A stretch of DNA of 64,000 nucleotides. Source: Rhodamnia argentea (taxonomy: Eukaryota; Streptophyta; Magnoliopsida; Myrtales; Myrtaceae). The translations under genes were made by a program, and so were the position numbers. The stretch's first letter is position 1. Each line of letters starts with the position of its first letter. Positions 41,280 through 54,579 of this stretch are shown piece after piece. Under the pieces are notes generated by a model that worked only from the letters and a program-made list of their open reading frames with translations, made no database searches and had not been told where the DNA came from. The DNA lies in assembly GCF_020921035.1 (NCBI RefSeq), contig NC_063152.1, positions 28,581,903 through 28,645,902 of the forward strand, read 5' to 3'.

Positions 41280-42075
41280 TTTATATACAAGGCCTATCTG
41301 GGATAGTCTGAGCAAATTGTCAGCATTCTTTTCCACAGGGCACAAAACACGTCGATGGTGGAAAAACATGCTCGCAGATTTTCGGAACGGGTTAAGAAGC
41401 AGTTAATACTGTAGAGAGTTAAGAAATATGGTCATTCTTGGATTATGCACTAAGCGTCGATTTAGTTTGATGCTCGGATATGATAACAGTTGATGTATAG
41501 AAAATCATGTAGAGCTCCATGTAATAACAAGAATTATCCAAATCAAGAAAGCTAAGCAAGTTTTTTGGAGTCTTGGTTCCTCTCTTCAGTTTCCTTTAAG
41601 CAGTTGCTTTTTCAATAGCATGAAGATCTAGCCGTGATTCTCCTCTGCTATTCGATAAGGATAATTTAACTCGGAGCTTTGGTAATTGGTAAATAATTTG
41701 TCGGACGATGCTATAAACGGGTTCGAGTCCGGCGTATTGACAGGCTCGAACCCGCAGCATAAAAAAATGAAGCTTGTATACTCAGAGTCAAAATGGAGTT
41801 TCGCCTGTCAAAGCGCATAAAGAGAGGAGTGGATAGTTTCTGGCAAACAGGTGGATTTGTAGAAAGATGTTTTTCTTTCCACTGTAGTTTTCAGACATCG
41901 TTCAGGAACAGATTCGATGAGGATTAGGATTTCCAAAGCACAGTTGAATCTCAAACTGACGAACCTGGGCTCTTTGCCTTGCCGAGGCTTGAAAAGGACC
42001 AATCAGAGATGACCTATTTCGAGTGCTATTGCCAAACGAAACGAAAAGCACTTATCATTATCCGAGTAGATCGGG

Positions 42076-42133
42076 CGAGTTGTCTCGTTTATTTTGTAGC
42101 TTGACGAGTTGTCTCGTTTATTTTGTAGCTTGA
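42076..42133. repeat. Exact 29-bp tandem duplication
   Basis: A 29-bp unit beginning CGAGTTGTCTCGTTTATTTT occurs twice without a mismatch or spacer, upstream of BAM7. Confidence 0.9.
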
Positions 42134-42392
42134 CAGTACTTCTCACAAGGGATACGAGAAGATTAAAAAAGATAAATCGAGTGCGACGATGAGGACAACG
42201 GACATGCATCACACGAGACGTGCGTCCGTGTTGTGCGCATTGGTAGAGTTCGCCATATTCACACGCTTCGAATACCTTGGGAGAGGAAAAAAAAAACACA
42301 ACATGGATTCGGAGCTCGGTCTCACGCAAGCCATGCTTGCTTCCTAACAAGCGGTTGATGGTGTGGTGCAACCGTCCCGCCATGAATCTCGG

Positions 42393-42400
42393 TCACGTGA
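42393..42400. promoter_or_regulatory. G-box palindrome TCACGTGA upstream of BAM7
   Basis: The 8-bp palindrome contains CACGTG, the core also found in elements bound by BZR1-type domains and bHLH/bZIP factors. It lies about 170 bases before the telo-box of the presumed BAM7 first exon. Its use is a guess. Confidence 0.3.
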
Positions 42401-43658
42401 TTCCCTCGGGACGGCGGACACACGCAGATCTTCCCGTGCCCACGCGCCGCGCGTGCCGCGCACACGCCCTCCGTGTTAAACCACACACGCCCCATCCGTG
42501 CCAATCCGGCATGCCTCGCACACTCGCCACTCCTCCGCACGCGTGAAGGGGAAAAAGAGGAAACCCTAGGCCGGCGCATACCCCACGCGCTCACGCGCCT
42601 CACTCCTCCTCCTCCCCGCCTCGCCGGAGCGGCTCGCGTCTCTCCCTTTCCCTCCCTCCGGGTTCGGCGCCCGGCGGAGCTCCGGTGTCTCCCTGCCCCT
42701 CGCGCCGGCGTTTTCCGGTCGCCGGAGCCTGGTCGGCACACCGCTCGTAGGTCGGTGAAACGGTCGGAATCTGTTGCCTGAAGGATGTTCTCGTAATCGG
42801 GAGATGAAGTCGATGGACAAAATTGGAACTTGCAGGCATTTGTAGTGCTTAACTATGACAAAGGTAAGATTAGCTCGCGAGTTGGTTTGAATTGCAATTT
42901 CAGCTCTGAGAACTATATTGTTTTCATGTTGATCCGATAAGTGCTAGATTGCAGCTCAATATGACACGTGCGTCTGCTTTCTTCTGCTAAGTTTTACCAA
43001 TTTCGAGTTCGCAGGACTTGTCTATGGTTAATTCCTTACTGGGGACTTAGTATTTAATGTCATTGGACATGGCTAATCTATTCTGTTGAATGGTGATATT
43101 CTGAAGAAAAAAGAGGCACAGGCTGTCTGTGACTGAACTGCAGCAGGGAAACGCACTAATCACTACTCGTCTTTGAGCTTCCTTCGGGAGTTGCGACTCC
43201 TGAACATCTTTTTGCTTCTGGAATTTGCTCAGAGAAAACACTTTACCGACTTATTAGCGTAAAACTTTCGTAATTTCCTGTTTTTCTTTCCATGGTGACA
43301 CTGACCAAGTGGGCTGTCTATATAGTGGATTTTCTGTTTAGGGTGTTATAAATATCTAAAGCATATCCTTTGACATGGAAATTAAGTATTCTCGGTTGCA
43401 CTGACTTCAACCTTCTCTTGTGATTGCTATCTTGTTCTTCAAGATAAGTGCTGCTCGGTTTGGAGTCAGTTATCAGACTTGCAGAATCGGTCATATCAGC
43501 AGTTTTTGGCCTGCCTAGCCAGAATCGTTTCTGAATGAGGTTAGTAAGGAGTAGACTCCCGAGTTGTCATCATGGCATGTGAAACAAAAAGATCTACATT
43601 CATATAGTAATTGGGTTGAAGAGATCAGAGGATTGTTATAGTCAGGTGCTGGGCCGCA

Positions 43659-46600
43659 ATGGCAACCGATATGCAGAGATTAGTAGGAACAAGTGAAGAC
43701 GATGATGAGGAAGATATGGAGATGGATGTGAAGGAAGAGGATGACGATGAAGAAGATGACATGGAGAAGCATATTGCAACTCCTCCACTAGTTGGTGTTG
43801 ATGGACTAATTGGGTCAAGTAGTAATAATAATAGATTTCATCATCCCCAAATTCATGAACAAGCGAGCACCCCTGGAGGTGGTGCTCGAAGAAGTAGGCC
43901 ACTCGAAGAGAAGGAGAGAACGAAGCTGAGGGAGAGGCACCGGCGAGCAATCACTGCAAGGATCTTGGCGGGACTCCGCAGGCATGGGAATTATAATCTA
44001 AGGGTTAGAGCTGATATCAATGATGTGATTGCAGCTTTAGCTAGGGAAGCAGGCTGGGTTGTTCTTCCAGATGGGACAACCTTTCCTTCAAGATCTCAGG
44101 TGCTTCTATATAATGGTCGAAGATATCTGTTAAATGACTTTAATTTGTTATTGTAATCATGGCGATGTAGTGACAACAGACGCCTTGATAGTTTTTAAAT
44201 ACAATGCCATGACATAAAGATATTCGATCAATTATTAGAGATCCTCTGCAGTGAGGCTTTGCCTTGAATAGTTCCCCAAAAACACATGTTACCTACTGGA
44301 ATATTGAAGTCAACACTTCCACAAACTGCCTTCACTGAATGTACCAAGGGGTAACTTTTTCCTATTTCTTATACCAAATGACCAGCTTGTTGCCCTTGCG
44401 ACTGTTAAATATGTCCAGTCTGTCATGCATTTATCATGCATAATATATTCCTGGAGAGGTTTGTACTGTTCACGCTTAGGTTTTTGTATATTCTTTATAT
44501 GCTTATGCATTGCCTAAGTTATGTCGTTGATAAGGATTATCCTGGTGCCACTGCCAATCCGTTTCTTCATCTTTAACAGGGTTCAAAACCTATTAGTGGC
44601 ACTTCTGCAGCTGTTACTCCACCATCGTCCCAAATGGTTCCACAACAAGCTTCTCTGACTTCCCTCAAAGTAATTGCTTCCGGATATCGAAGTCCAGTGG
44701 ACTATAATGCATCTCGAATGAAAGGCGTCTATGCGCCTAACTCGTCTCCTTATGACTCGTCTTCAAGAGGTCAATCTCAAATTCCATCTGCATTAGGGGA
44801 TGGAGGAGAGCCTTTAGATACTCAAGCACTTATTGGTGGCTCTGTTGAAAGTGTTGAGGCCAAGCAGGTAGTATAGTTGATATCCAAGTTCTGTGCCATG
44901 CTTACTTTGTCGAAATCAAATGGTTCAAACTTGGTTATAGTCCATGTGTTGCTCTGAACATCTATCTTCATGTGCGCAAATCTTGACCGAAGATCCTTAT
45001 GCATGTTCTATGAGTCTTTGTTTCATTTCTCATAAGCCAATCACCTGTCATCCACACTAGATCGCTGTATTTCCACAGAAGTTTCATTAGTTAACTCTAA
45101 TGACAAGATCTTACACAGTTCTTCCTATTTGATGTCCTCCTACTGTTGTCTCCCATGCTTCTCAAGCTGATTTCATCTCTTCTGCAGATTGTGGATGTAC
45201 CCTCAAAATTTCCAGAGTGCGATTTTGCTGGCACCCCTTACATCCCTGTTTATGTGATGCTACCTGTAAGATTACAATATTTATTATTTGCAGATTGTTT
45301 TATGTGCTTTACATACTTTTATGTCAGTCAGCTGCGCCTGCTTTAAGAGTAGATGCATATTTCTGTCCTTCATTTTCGGTTTTATGGAGACTGCCAGTAG
45401 TTGATTGTTTAGTTCTTCTTAGATAACTTCAATGTTGATTGGTTATTTGTTCAGCTTCAACAATGGTTTTCATTATGATCCTTTCTGACAGTTGGGAATC
45501 ATCAATGTAAAGAGTGAACTGGTTGACCCAGATGGTTTACTAAAGCAGTTAAGGATATTGAAGTCAATTAACGTCGATGGCGTCACAGTGGATTGTTGGT
45601 GGGGAGTGGTAGAGGCACATGCTCCACAGGAGTACAATTGGAATGGTTACAGGAGGCTATTCCAGATGGTACATGAGCTGAAGTTCAAGTTACAGGTTAA
45701 TATCATCACATTGATAACTGAAAGTTTTGGTGGTAGCTTTGCATATTAATGTCATTGCATGGAGTAGAGGTGAGAGTCATTATTGCTTTTAGGGACGCCC
45801 TCTTTGAAGTGAATATCTTGGAGAAGCTAGTGACAAATATTTAGATTTATATGCACCATAATGTGAATCCAAAATAGGAAATGCACCCATGTGACAATTC
45901 TTTGACCGCTTTCTACACTTGCTTTCAAGCCCTAATTATGTTGAGATGGAAATGGAGAATACCCCACTTCTTTGTCTTTCTCTGCTATAATTTATTCACA
46001 GTGTTGTATCTGCCTGAGATAGTATCATGTCACCGTCTACACTTTTACCGTATGTTAGCATTGATTAAACTCATTTTGAAGCCCTGATTTTGCACAGATG
46101 AAAAGTGCAGAGCTCCACCATGCATTTCTTTAAATTGGCATTATCATTACTTATGCACTAATCATTGACGATTGTGCCACTTTTGGTTTTGCCATGGTCT
46201 TGCTGCTCCCCGGTTTTCACACTTTATGCTGATATAGTTGTAGATCATGGTGTATAAGCATTAAAGTATACAAGTTCTACTTATCAATCACGGTCATTGA
46301 TTTGTAAACAGGAAAAAACATCGTGATGCAGTTTATTAACCAAATTGCAGGCTCAGTGTTTAGCAGTGGAGCAGGTTTCTTATATGCAACACATTACATT
46401 TTGTGAAATGATGTAAAAGAATGCTAAGTGACAGGGCCCATTGACTTTTTTTTCTATATTCTTGTGGAGTTTATCAAGTTTCAATGGTCAAATTGCCAGC
46501 TGTATTGCCTCAGGTCGTGATGTCATTTCATGAATGTGGAGGCAATGTTGGTGATGATGTTTGTATTCCACTGCCCCACTGGGTGGCAGAAATTGGAAGG

Positions 46601-49488
46601 AGCAACCCCGACATATTTTTCACTGATAGAGAGGGAAGACGCAACCCCGAATGTCTTTCGTGGGGTATTGACAAGGAGCGGGTTTTGAGAGGACGGACTG
46701 CTATTGAGGTATATCCTTAAGTACCACAAAAGGAGTTGAATAAGCACCTCCCTCCTTTTTCTTCTATTCAGGGGGAACTTGTAAAGAAATTTCTCAGATG
46801 TTCCACCCTTTTGACTACATGCAGGTTTACTTCGACTACATGAGAAGCTTTCGTGCAGAGTTCAATGAATACTTTGAGGATGGTCTAATATCGATGATTG
46901 GGGTTGGATTGGGTCCTTGTGGAGAGTTACGGTACCCATCAAACCCTGTAAAAAATGGTTGGAGATATCCTGGAATAGGTGAATTTCAGGTAATTAATAT
47001 TGTTCTTAAGATGGAATTTGTTGGAATGAAGTCTTCTTTTTTTGCAGTTTTGAGTGTGCAATTGTAGTGTAAATATCATTTTGCTCAGAATTTGGGACAT
47101 GTTTTGTGGAAAAAATAATTCTTTTTCTCAACATGATGAAACATCCTCTTTCTTAACAGAGTTAATTTGTTTGAAATATTTCTGCAAGTTCTTTCTTGTG
47201 GGGTAAATTGTAGAAATATATGAGCTTGTCGAGAGCAATCCTATTTCGTTTTTTTTCAATTGATCTCTTTAAGGCTCTCTCTGGCACTGTTCAATTGGTA
47301 GGTTAGAGATGCAAAATAAGTAACAAGGGCACAATCACTTTCAGTTATCTCTTTTATACTTATATAGTTTTGAAGTTTGTTCAAGAGTTTTTCCTGAAAA
47401 TGGCTATAATTTTCCCTCCTTGAAGTGCTACGATCAGTATCTACTGAAGAATCTTAGAAAGGCAGCAGAGGCAAGGGGACAGGCTTTTTGGGCTAGAGGT
47501 CCAGATAATGTGGGTTCTTATAATTCACAGCCACAAGAAACTGGTTTCTTCTGTGACGGAGGAGATTACGATGGCTATTTTGGAAGGTTCTTCCTTAAGT
47601 GGTACTCTCAGGTGTTGATTGATCATGGTGATAGAGTACTTGCCTTGGCAAAATTAGCTTTTGATGGTACCTGCATTGCTGCTAAGGTAGGTCCACTTTT
47701 TAAATAATATTGATGGATGCAAAAACATATTTACTGTTCCAATCAGAGAAGGTTACCATCAATATCTGATTCTCCTACTCTCTCCATCTTAGTCTTTGCA
47801 TTAATATGGCTTTACTTCAAGTAGGAATAGGAATGCATTAATATGGGTGTAAAATTGTAGTGTTTTATTCTCCGATTACATTGCGATATTGGTAAAATGT
47901 TGGACAGTCAATGGAGTTAGTGTGGGGAACAGGAACCCTAAATCACTTGGAATGCAGAAATGATTTCCTCAACGTGTTGTGTCATTTATGTAATATTGGT
48001 GGATTATTCTCTCTCGTCGAAAAATTCATGTTAAGCAGGAATTTCATCATGAAGATATTGCAATTGGAGTTGTGTTATTGAAATGCTGTAAAAGTTTATT
48101 TTGATCGACTGTGCTATTTCAACTGCTGAGCAGCTATCAGGTATTTATTGGTGGTATAGGACAGCCAGTCATGCTGCTGAATTAACTGCTGGATTTTACA
48201 ACCCATCCAATCGTGATGGTTATGCCGCAATTGCAGCAATGCTGAAGAAGCATGGAGCTGCCTTGAACTTCACATGTCCTCAGCTGCACGTGCCAGACCA
48301 GCAAGAGAATTTCTCAAGTGCACTGGCAGATCCTGATGGCTTGGCCTGGCAAGTAAGCCCTGAGATCTGTATTCTTTGGTACAATCATATATAGTTGGGG
48401 AGGCATAACTGCAGGGAAAAAGCTTGGATTTGTTTTGTGGGACCTGTAGCACCTGCTGAAATTTTGATGCTATTATTTTGACACTCGGAAGCTTTTTGCT
48501 AAGTATTGGCTTTGTTCTACTATTGTGTGGGTTTTGACCTCTTGAGAATTCTCAACATCAGAAAGGTAACTCTCTTAGAGCTTGAAAAGGCAAAAGTTGG
48601 CAAAGGAACAATTAACAAACTTCCACAATTGTACATAAAAGTAGGAGACGATTTGATGATGTTTCACTATCCGTGTTTCTGAGTTAAGGTGGTTTTCTCC
48701 ATAATGTTCTTCCTGTATTTACAATTATAGGCATTCTTAAAAGATAATAAATCTCATAAGTATAATAAATAGTCACAGATATGTGGATGCAAAGAGTAAT
48801 TTGCACTTGTATTTCATGACCTCCCCTGAAAAGAACTCCTAGCTCGATCCCTAGTTAACGGATATCTCCTACTAAACCAGGATTATATGTGGAACTGAAG
48901 GACAACATCATTCCTCCAGTGGCTTACGGAACCGTGTTTTGTGTTTTAGGTGCTGAATGCTGCTTGGGATTATGGCATCCCAGTTACTAGTGAGAATTTT
49001 CTTCCTTGTCACAATCGTGTAGGATACAACAAGATGCTGGATGGTGCCAAACCGTTGAATGATCCGGACGGGAGGCACTTTTTATCCTTCACCTACCTGA
49101 GGCTAAACTCCATCCTCATGGAAAGACAGCACTTACTAGAATTCGAACGATTTTTGAAGAGAATGCATGGTAAATCCCTCGCCTTGACCATATAGAAGTT
49201 GCTGTTATTATGCAGTGTTCTCTAAATTACAGTTGATGCAACAAAAAAGACGGCTTTTTAAGAGGGTCTATAGCAGATGTCGCTTAATGGGATAAGGCAA
49301 TTGTTGTTTGTTGTAGTGGATGGCAAGGAACTGAACTCCTTTTCTGATAGCTGATTTATATACATTGCGATCTCTTCATTGATTGCATGTGCGACTACTG
49401 GAAGAATGTGAGGAGTGTTAAAGCATGATTATATTCATAATTCTTTTCTGTTGCTGCAGGTGAAGCAGTTTGCGATCTACAGCAATAG
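43659..49488 (+). CDS. BAM7: BZR1-domain beta-amylase, BAM7-like
   Basis: Ten exons (43659-44099, 44580-44867, 45188-45265, 45492-45695, 46514-46708, 46825-46989, 47426-47686, 48134-48352, 48950-49169, 49460-49488) join to 699 aa, near the length known for BAM7. The start MATDMQRL precedes an acidic tract (residues 12-36). The BES1/BZR1-type DNA-binding region at about 77-147 has [20 protein letters not shown] and [19 protein letters not shown]. After a Ser/Pro-rich linker comes a full GH14 barrel with Glu436 (GPCGELRYP) and Glu632 (SENFLPCHN). The inner loop reads NFTCPQLHV, differing from the active pattern NFTC(L/V)E(M/L)R. BAM7 is known as a nuclear transcription factor in the brassinosteroid network, with the amylase domain thought to act as a sensor rather than an enzyme. 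Exons 3-8 match BAM2 exons 2-7 in length. Confidence 0.95.
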
Positions 49489-50443
49489 CACTAGAGAAGA
49501 AAGTGTGCTTAGTGCACTTGAATGTTTATTATTCTTATTTCCCCAGAATTACGGGGAATTACTATCTTGCATAGTAAAAAAATAGCATTTTACTGTAGCT
49601 TTAACTGTACTGTAAATGAAGCTGCAAATAGAAGCGGTTAGTTGATATAGTTTTTAAAGGACAATGATCCGTCGTATCCCACAAAGATGTGAACATCTTA
49701 CTGGCTTACAAGTCGCAACTCCAATCTTTCACTAGCTTGCCAAGCTCAAGGGCATTGCTCGTCGTCAAAACTTCTCTCCCCTCGACATCTTTGTTTCATC
49801 TTCTTTTTATTGGTAATCTACTAGTAGTACAGTACCTCTCACGTTCTCTTTAAGTTCTTTGGCAGATGTCCTTGTTAAGCTCCTCATGGACGATTTTACA
49901 GATATGTAATTTACTAGCATGAAATAACAATCACAACTGACAAATTACCTCAACATTTTGAATATTTTTTTTTTATCAAGGATAAACTATCAGTGATTTC
50001 GTAGACTTTAGCTCCTTCACAAAATCAAAGTCAATCCTAATCTTGGGAGGAAGAACTGTGTAGGGAGCACAACTTGAAGATCATTGTCTGAGGACCAACA
50101 TTACTGCTTTTAGGAAATGAAATCCTTTACTTATTGCATCGGATTGGTGTAAATTTGCTAACAGTTAGGTTAGCTTTGGCTGGTTGATAAAATTAAGCAC
50201 CCAAGTTGTAGGTTTTTTTCTGGTCGGAACCAAGTTGTAGTTGACCTGCTTGATTCTCATGGACGAAGGAAAAAAAAATTACTGAAGCACCTTAAAGCTG
50301 CATTTGCAATTAGCACAGGTCGGATTAAAGACCAAAACTAACATTCTATCATACATTATTCTAAATGCCTAGGAAAGGGACATCAATGTGAATGAAAGAA
50401 TGGCTTTTGTGGTCTGAGACACCTGCAAATTCAATGTACAAAA
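49489..50443. other. Convergent intergenic region between BAM7 and the lipase gene
   Basis: 3' UTRs of two convergent genes and about 0.5 kb of AT-rich spacer. No other feature recognised. Confidence 0.45.
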
Positions 50444-53400
50444 CTATGATATCTTAAACACCATTTGGCCAGATTCATTTACATGAAAGAGGCGCTTTAC
50501 AAAACCGTCCCAACTTTCTTTCCTTTTCCTGGATGATAACAATGGAGCTTCCTCACTGGATGTACCGGAACTCTCTGCTTCTACTTCTACTTCATCAAAT
50601 GTACCATAAGTAGGTGGGTAAGCCAAAGGAATATCCAAATCAACCGCCCTCTGAAGTGCTGCTTTGTATTCCTCATCATGTTCTCGCACCATGGACACTT
50701 GCCGCTCCATTCTCTGGCTCACTGGGATGTCCATCGTCTTATCTCTCTCCAGCATTAACTGAAAAATAGGAGAAAGCATTAAGTTACATGAGTAAATTGC
50801 TGTCTTGAATCCCTTACAAGCATGGTGATTCAATTCAGGATCACCACAGGAGTTTCATTCACTATCAGAGTCTTGTCCGGCTTAATAAGTACATGAAAGG
50901 GAACACTCCAAGGGATTGCTTCTAGTAACATAATAACTATAGTAGGTAGGTCACAAATAGTTCAACGTGCATTAAAAGATTAAATATGCCTCACTGGGAA
51001 GCATGAAAATCTCCCCCATGTTTTTGGCTAGAAAAGATGATGAAGCTTTTGATTTCAACATCCCCTTAATGGGATTCCCAGTTGATCACTATGGTGGCCA
51101 TTGATGCTATGATGGGTTCACATAACTCACAAATTCACACAAAGTCGAACTGTTCATCTATATGCCTCGCGGCCAGTGCAGGCTTTTGAAATGGTTTCAC
51201 AGCCATTGCCGTTCACATAGCAACCATAACATGAAGAACATGTCACCGCATTTTAAGAAGGAAAGTAATGCCTGTGTAAAATTGATAATTTAGAAGCTGA
51301 AACGTACATCGAGAGCCCTTTGAGATTCTCTTTCAATCCAAATGACAGCATGGTCAGAAATTGCATTGCAAGAAAGGACCGTATGCTCAAACCTCCCATC
51401 CACAGGAACTGCTGTCCTCACAACAGGAGGAAACCTCCCTAACCTACAATCAAAATAGAACAGGTTTGCATAACGCTGAAAGAGAAGCACCCACAATCAG
51501 GAATCTTTTATGACTCAAGCATCGCGACTGGTCTAGGTAAGACGACCTTCAATTTCTTTTTCAACAGACCACCATCAAAGACAAAGATGACAATAGTCTT
51601 GGACAATGTTCATGTAACAGATGCTCTAAAACACATTGAAGAAAACAAGCCGCATGTCCGGCACATGCATCTAAATTCAGAACCACCTCCTCGTGAACTG
51701 AATGAGGACATGGTAAGGGGACCTTTGGTACTGGACAGACCTTCCAATTTCAAGCAGAATCCAGCAGCATGCTAAAAGTTGTAATAGTACCTCATGGGCT
51801 TTCGCTCAACGATGTGATATAATCGTCCAGGAGCATACAACCTCCTCGGATCTCTAAGCATCTTTTCTTCCAGGATGCATGTATCCTTCAAGCACATAAG
51901 GCATAATAAGCATGGCAAGCTGTCAAATGGCAAAAGCCAGCAAGGTCAGTATCTTAATTTTCTCTTTCATTAGTGGACAACTTATCTGACTAACCATGTG
52001 ATGACACCTAGAACTCCAATTAAACTACATCTGGACTTGTTTTCTTTTCTAGGATACGTAAGTATGGAATTTGCCTTTTCGCTGATTTGAAACAAACTAA
52101 TTTCACATTTACATGTGCATGTCTCTGAATGACTAATTCCGGATGCAATATAATTTAGCACTGAAGAGGTAAATTATCATATGATCTTTTACCAGAGAAC
52201 AGATTTGAAAACATCCTCCAAGGCAGTTGTTGTCCGTGGCAAAAAATCATCCTGTTGCATCCCATAAATCAATTAATAAACATGGACATAAACCAATGCA
52301 TCTGTGGACTTTACAGAGACAAATATCTTCTAGGCAGAAGAGATTATAACCCATAAAGCTTGTCTCTCAAGAAAGAATAAGCATTTTTCAGATAACAAGT
52401 TATGTTTCGAACTTGAAGTAATGCCCTGTATCTCTTTTTTAGCTACTTTTTTATGCTATCGTTCACTTTAAGCTACTTAAATGTCATAGATCATGCATTA
52501 ATTATCCTGATTTGCTTGGTAGCCTCCGAACTAATATCAATGACACGCGTCGAATGTAAGAATTCAAATTTTTTCTCACGGTAATCTCACAATTGGCCAC
52601 AGATGCACTACGTATTACCAATGAAACCTGTCCATTAGAGTGACTTCTTTAAAAGGAAATCACTATCTAGCTTGCATCCTGAAAACAAAAATAAAATAAA
52701 GATCCGTAGAAGATGAAGGCCCAAACTTTCAAAGTGCCAAAATAGATAAATAGTACATCATGTTATGAAAACTACATATGTCGCAAAATGTAGATAGGAG
52801 ATACTATCTGAAACTGATGGCACTGAGCTGCATGTCATATGGCCACACTTATGACAGTATAATTCACTACTTTAGAGAGAAGATAGAATTTTAAGCAGTA
52901 GTACTATACCTGCAAAACGATGGCATTAATTACATCTGCATATCTCACAGCCAAATTCAGTGACGTGCACCTAGCAGGAGCAATAGCATAACATCTAATC
53001 CTCTTCCTGTCAATATTTCCCAACTTCTCTCGATTCTGGACTGCCACAATAGTCAACAAGGCCACCACCCCTGCCCCAAGGGAGTGTCCAGCAAAAGTCA
53101 GGGTATACTCTGGAAAACTTTCAAGTAATTCCTTTAGAACCTCGCACTCAGCATCGAATACCCACCCAGCTGCCTTTAACAACCCATTGTGGACATACCC
53201 ACCGTCCAATTTTGTCTGCCCTAGTTTATTATCCAGCAAAACTGCATAATCACATTCCTTCGCTAAATTGAGTCCCCGAATGATCAACACAATGTCCCTA
53301 TTTTCATGATCCATATACAGCATGTAAGGAGGAGCACGGCCTAGTGTCTCATCGTAGTCCTTACGATGTACGACCCAATAGGGATTCATTCCATACCCTC

Positions 53401-53614
53401 CAGGGGGTGCCCATATTGGATTATGAAGATCATCCTCGTATTCAGCTAGAAGGTAGCGACAAAGGCGAGGCACAGCCGCAAACTCCTCCACTGTAGCAAG
53501 CCCCCAGTTCTCACTCTCGTGGCCCGCTGAGTAGAGGCATTTCTTCCACACCCAACGGGCACACGCCAGACAGTACACCGATTCGACGATGGGAAGGCAG
53601 CAGGTGATCGACAT
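50444..53614 (-). CDS. Class 3 lipase (plant DAGL-like / CaM-binding heat-shock protein group)
   Basis: Five exons in transcript order (53614-52910, 52251-52193, 51919-51791, 51443-51308, 50758-50444) join to 447 aa. The start MSITCCLPIVESVYCLACARW is typical of the group. Its hydrophobic, Cys-rich first 25 residues may associate with a membrane. The alpha/beta-hydrolase core has the nucleophile elbow TFAGHSLGAG with Ser178. Later conserved blocks are DPRRLYAPGRLYHIVERKP, GRFPPVVRTAVPVDGRFEH and SDHAVIWIERESQRALD, ending in a charged tail. The lipase class 3 family hydrolyses acylglycerols. The substrate is not known from sequence, and older annotations call relatives calmodulin-binding heat-shock proteins. 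I could not assign the catalytic Asp and His with certainty. Confidence 0.9.
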
Positions 53615-54500
53615 AGATGGCTATGAAGCAAGCATGACAGTGCAATGGGAGTTAACATGAGCGCATACTAAAAGGGCTTTATAAGCTTGAAACGAGGTCA
53701 AATTCACTGACAGACTCGGGAAAGAAGCAACTTTTTTATACATGGAAGTACTCGGTGTCATCGGGCAAGAAACATCTGTTCGTCCAGACAGGTCTGAGCA
53801 TTGACTAATAAAAACAGTTAAATAAAAACAGCAATTAAAGCTCGAAGTGTCGTCCAAGGACTTCAAAGAAGTTACTTACGGCAGACGCCTAACAATTGAC
53901 AAGCTCAAATTGATCAAATACCCATGAAGGATAGCGGAGCTGAAGACCGATTGATTGACCAAGACCCGTAATTGAGAGAAACTGGAATCCCCACGTGCTC
54001 AACTTCACACCAACCGATACATTTCAAACCATCGACAAAGGCACGCAACGCTAGCTGGAAGTCCTCAACACATAAACTTGCGAAAAACGGTCCCCAACGA
54101 ACTCCAACTCGATTCGCGCGACTATCTCAACGCGGATTCCACAAGGGCAATTCGGAGCGATGGGTTTTTCTTTTGGCCAAACTTTCGATCGCGGCCTGGA
54201 GAATCGAGCATACCATAGAAGGAGAAGCGAACCAATAATTAAAGGGAAACAGAACAAGAAAAGTGGCACGCATATGATGATCAACAGTGAATACAGAGAG
54301 AAAAAATGGCGAGGAGAGAGTGAACAGTCGGCGGGCGCACCTACGAGTCAAGTCCATTCTCTTTCCTTCGCGAAGCGCTCGGCCTCGAGAGAATCTCCTC
54401 GCCAATATGCGCTTTCGATTCCAGAAGTCGACTTCACGCCAGTGGCTTCCCGTGCTCGTGCCATGATTAAAATTGCTAATTCATGCCCCCCCACCCCTAA
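53615..54500. other. Upstream region of the lipase gene
   Basis: Probably contains the lipase 5' UTR and promoter on the minus strand. A 201-codon plus-strand frame (54160-54765) overlaps repeat-like sequence and matches no family known to me. Confidence 0.4.
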
Positions 54501-54579
54501 CCAAGGTCCGATAAAACCGCCGAGCGCTGTTGGTCAAGGAATCTCATCTGGATTTCTACCCGGGGGGCGAAAATTAATT

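Larger units (their letters stand above)
41280..43658. other. BAM2 3' UTR and BAM7 upstream region
   Basis: Contains a short inverted repeat (CGGGTTCGAG ... CTCGAACCCG, about 41717-41753), an exact 29-bp tandem duplication (42076-42133), a GC-rich block (42380-42790) and a telo-box AAACCCTAG (42561-42569). Long minus-strand frames in the GC-rich block come from base composition. A probable BAM7 leader intron runs from 42864 (AAG|GTAAGATT) to 43645 (TAGTCAG). Confidence 0.5.

Noticed and set aside
42322-42839. Long overlapping minus- and plus-strand open frames in the GC-rich block before BAM7
   Set aside because: All frames are open because of base composition. The predicted peptides are Arg/Gly/Ala/Pro-rich without a family, and the block fits the BAM7 promoter and leader.
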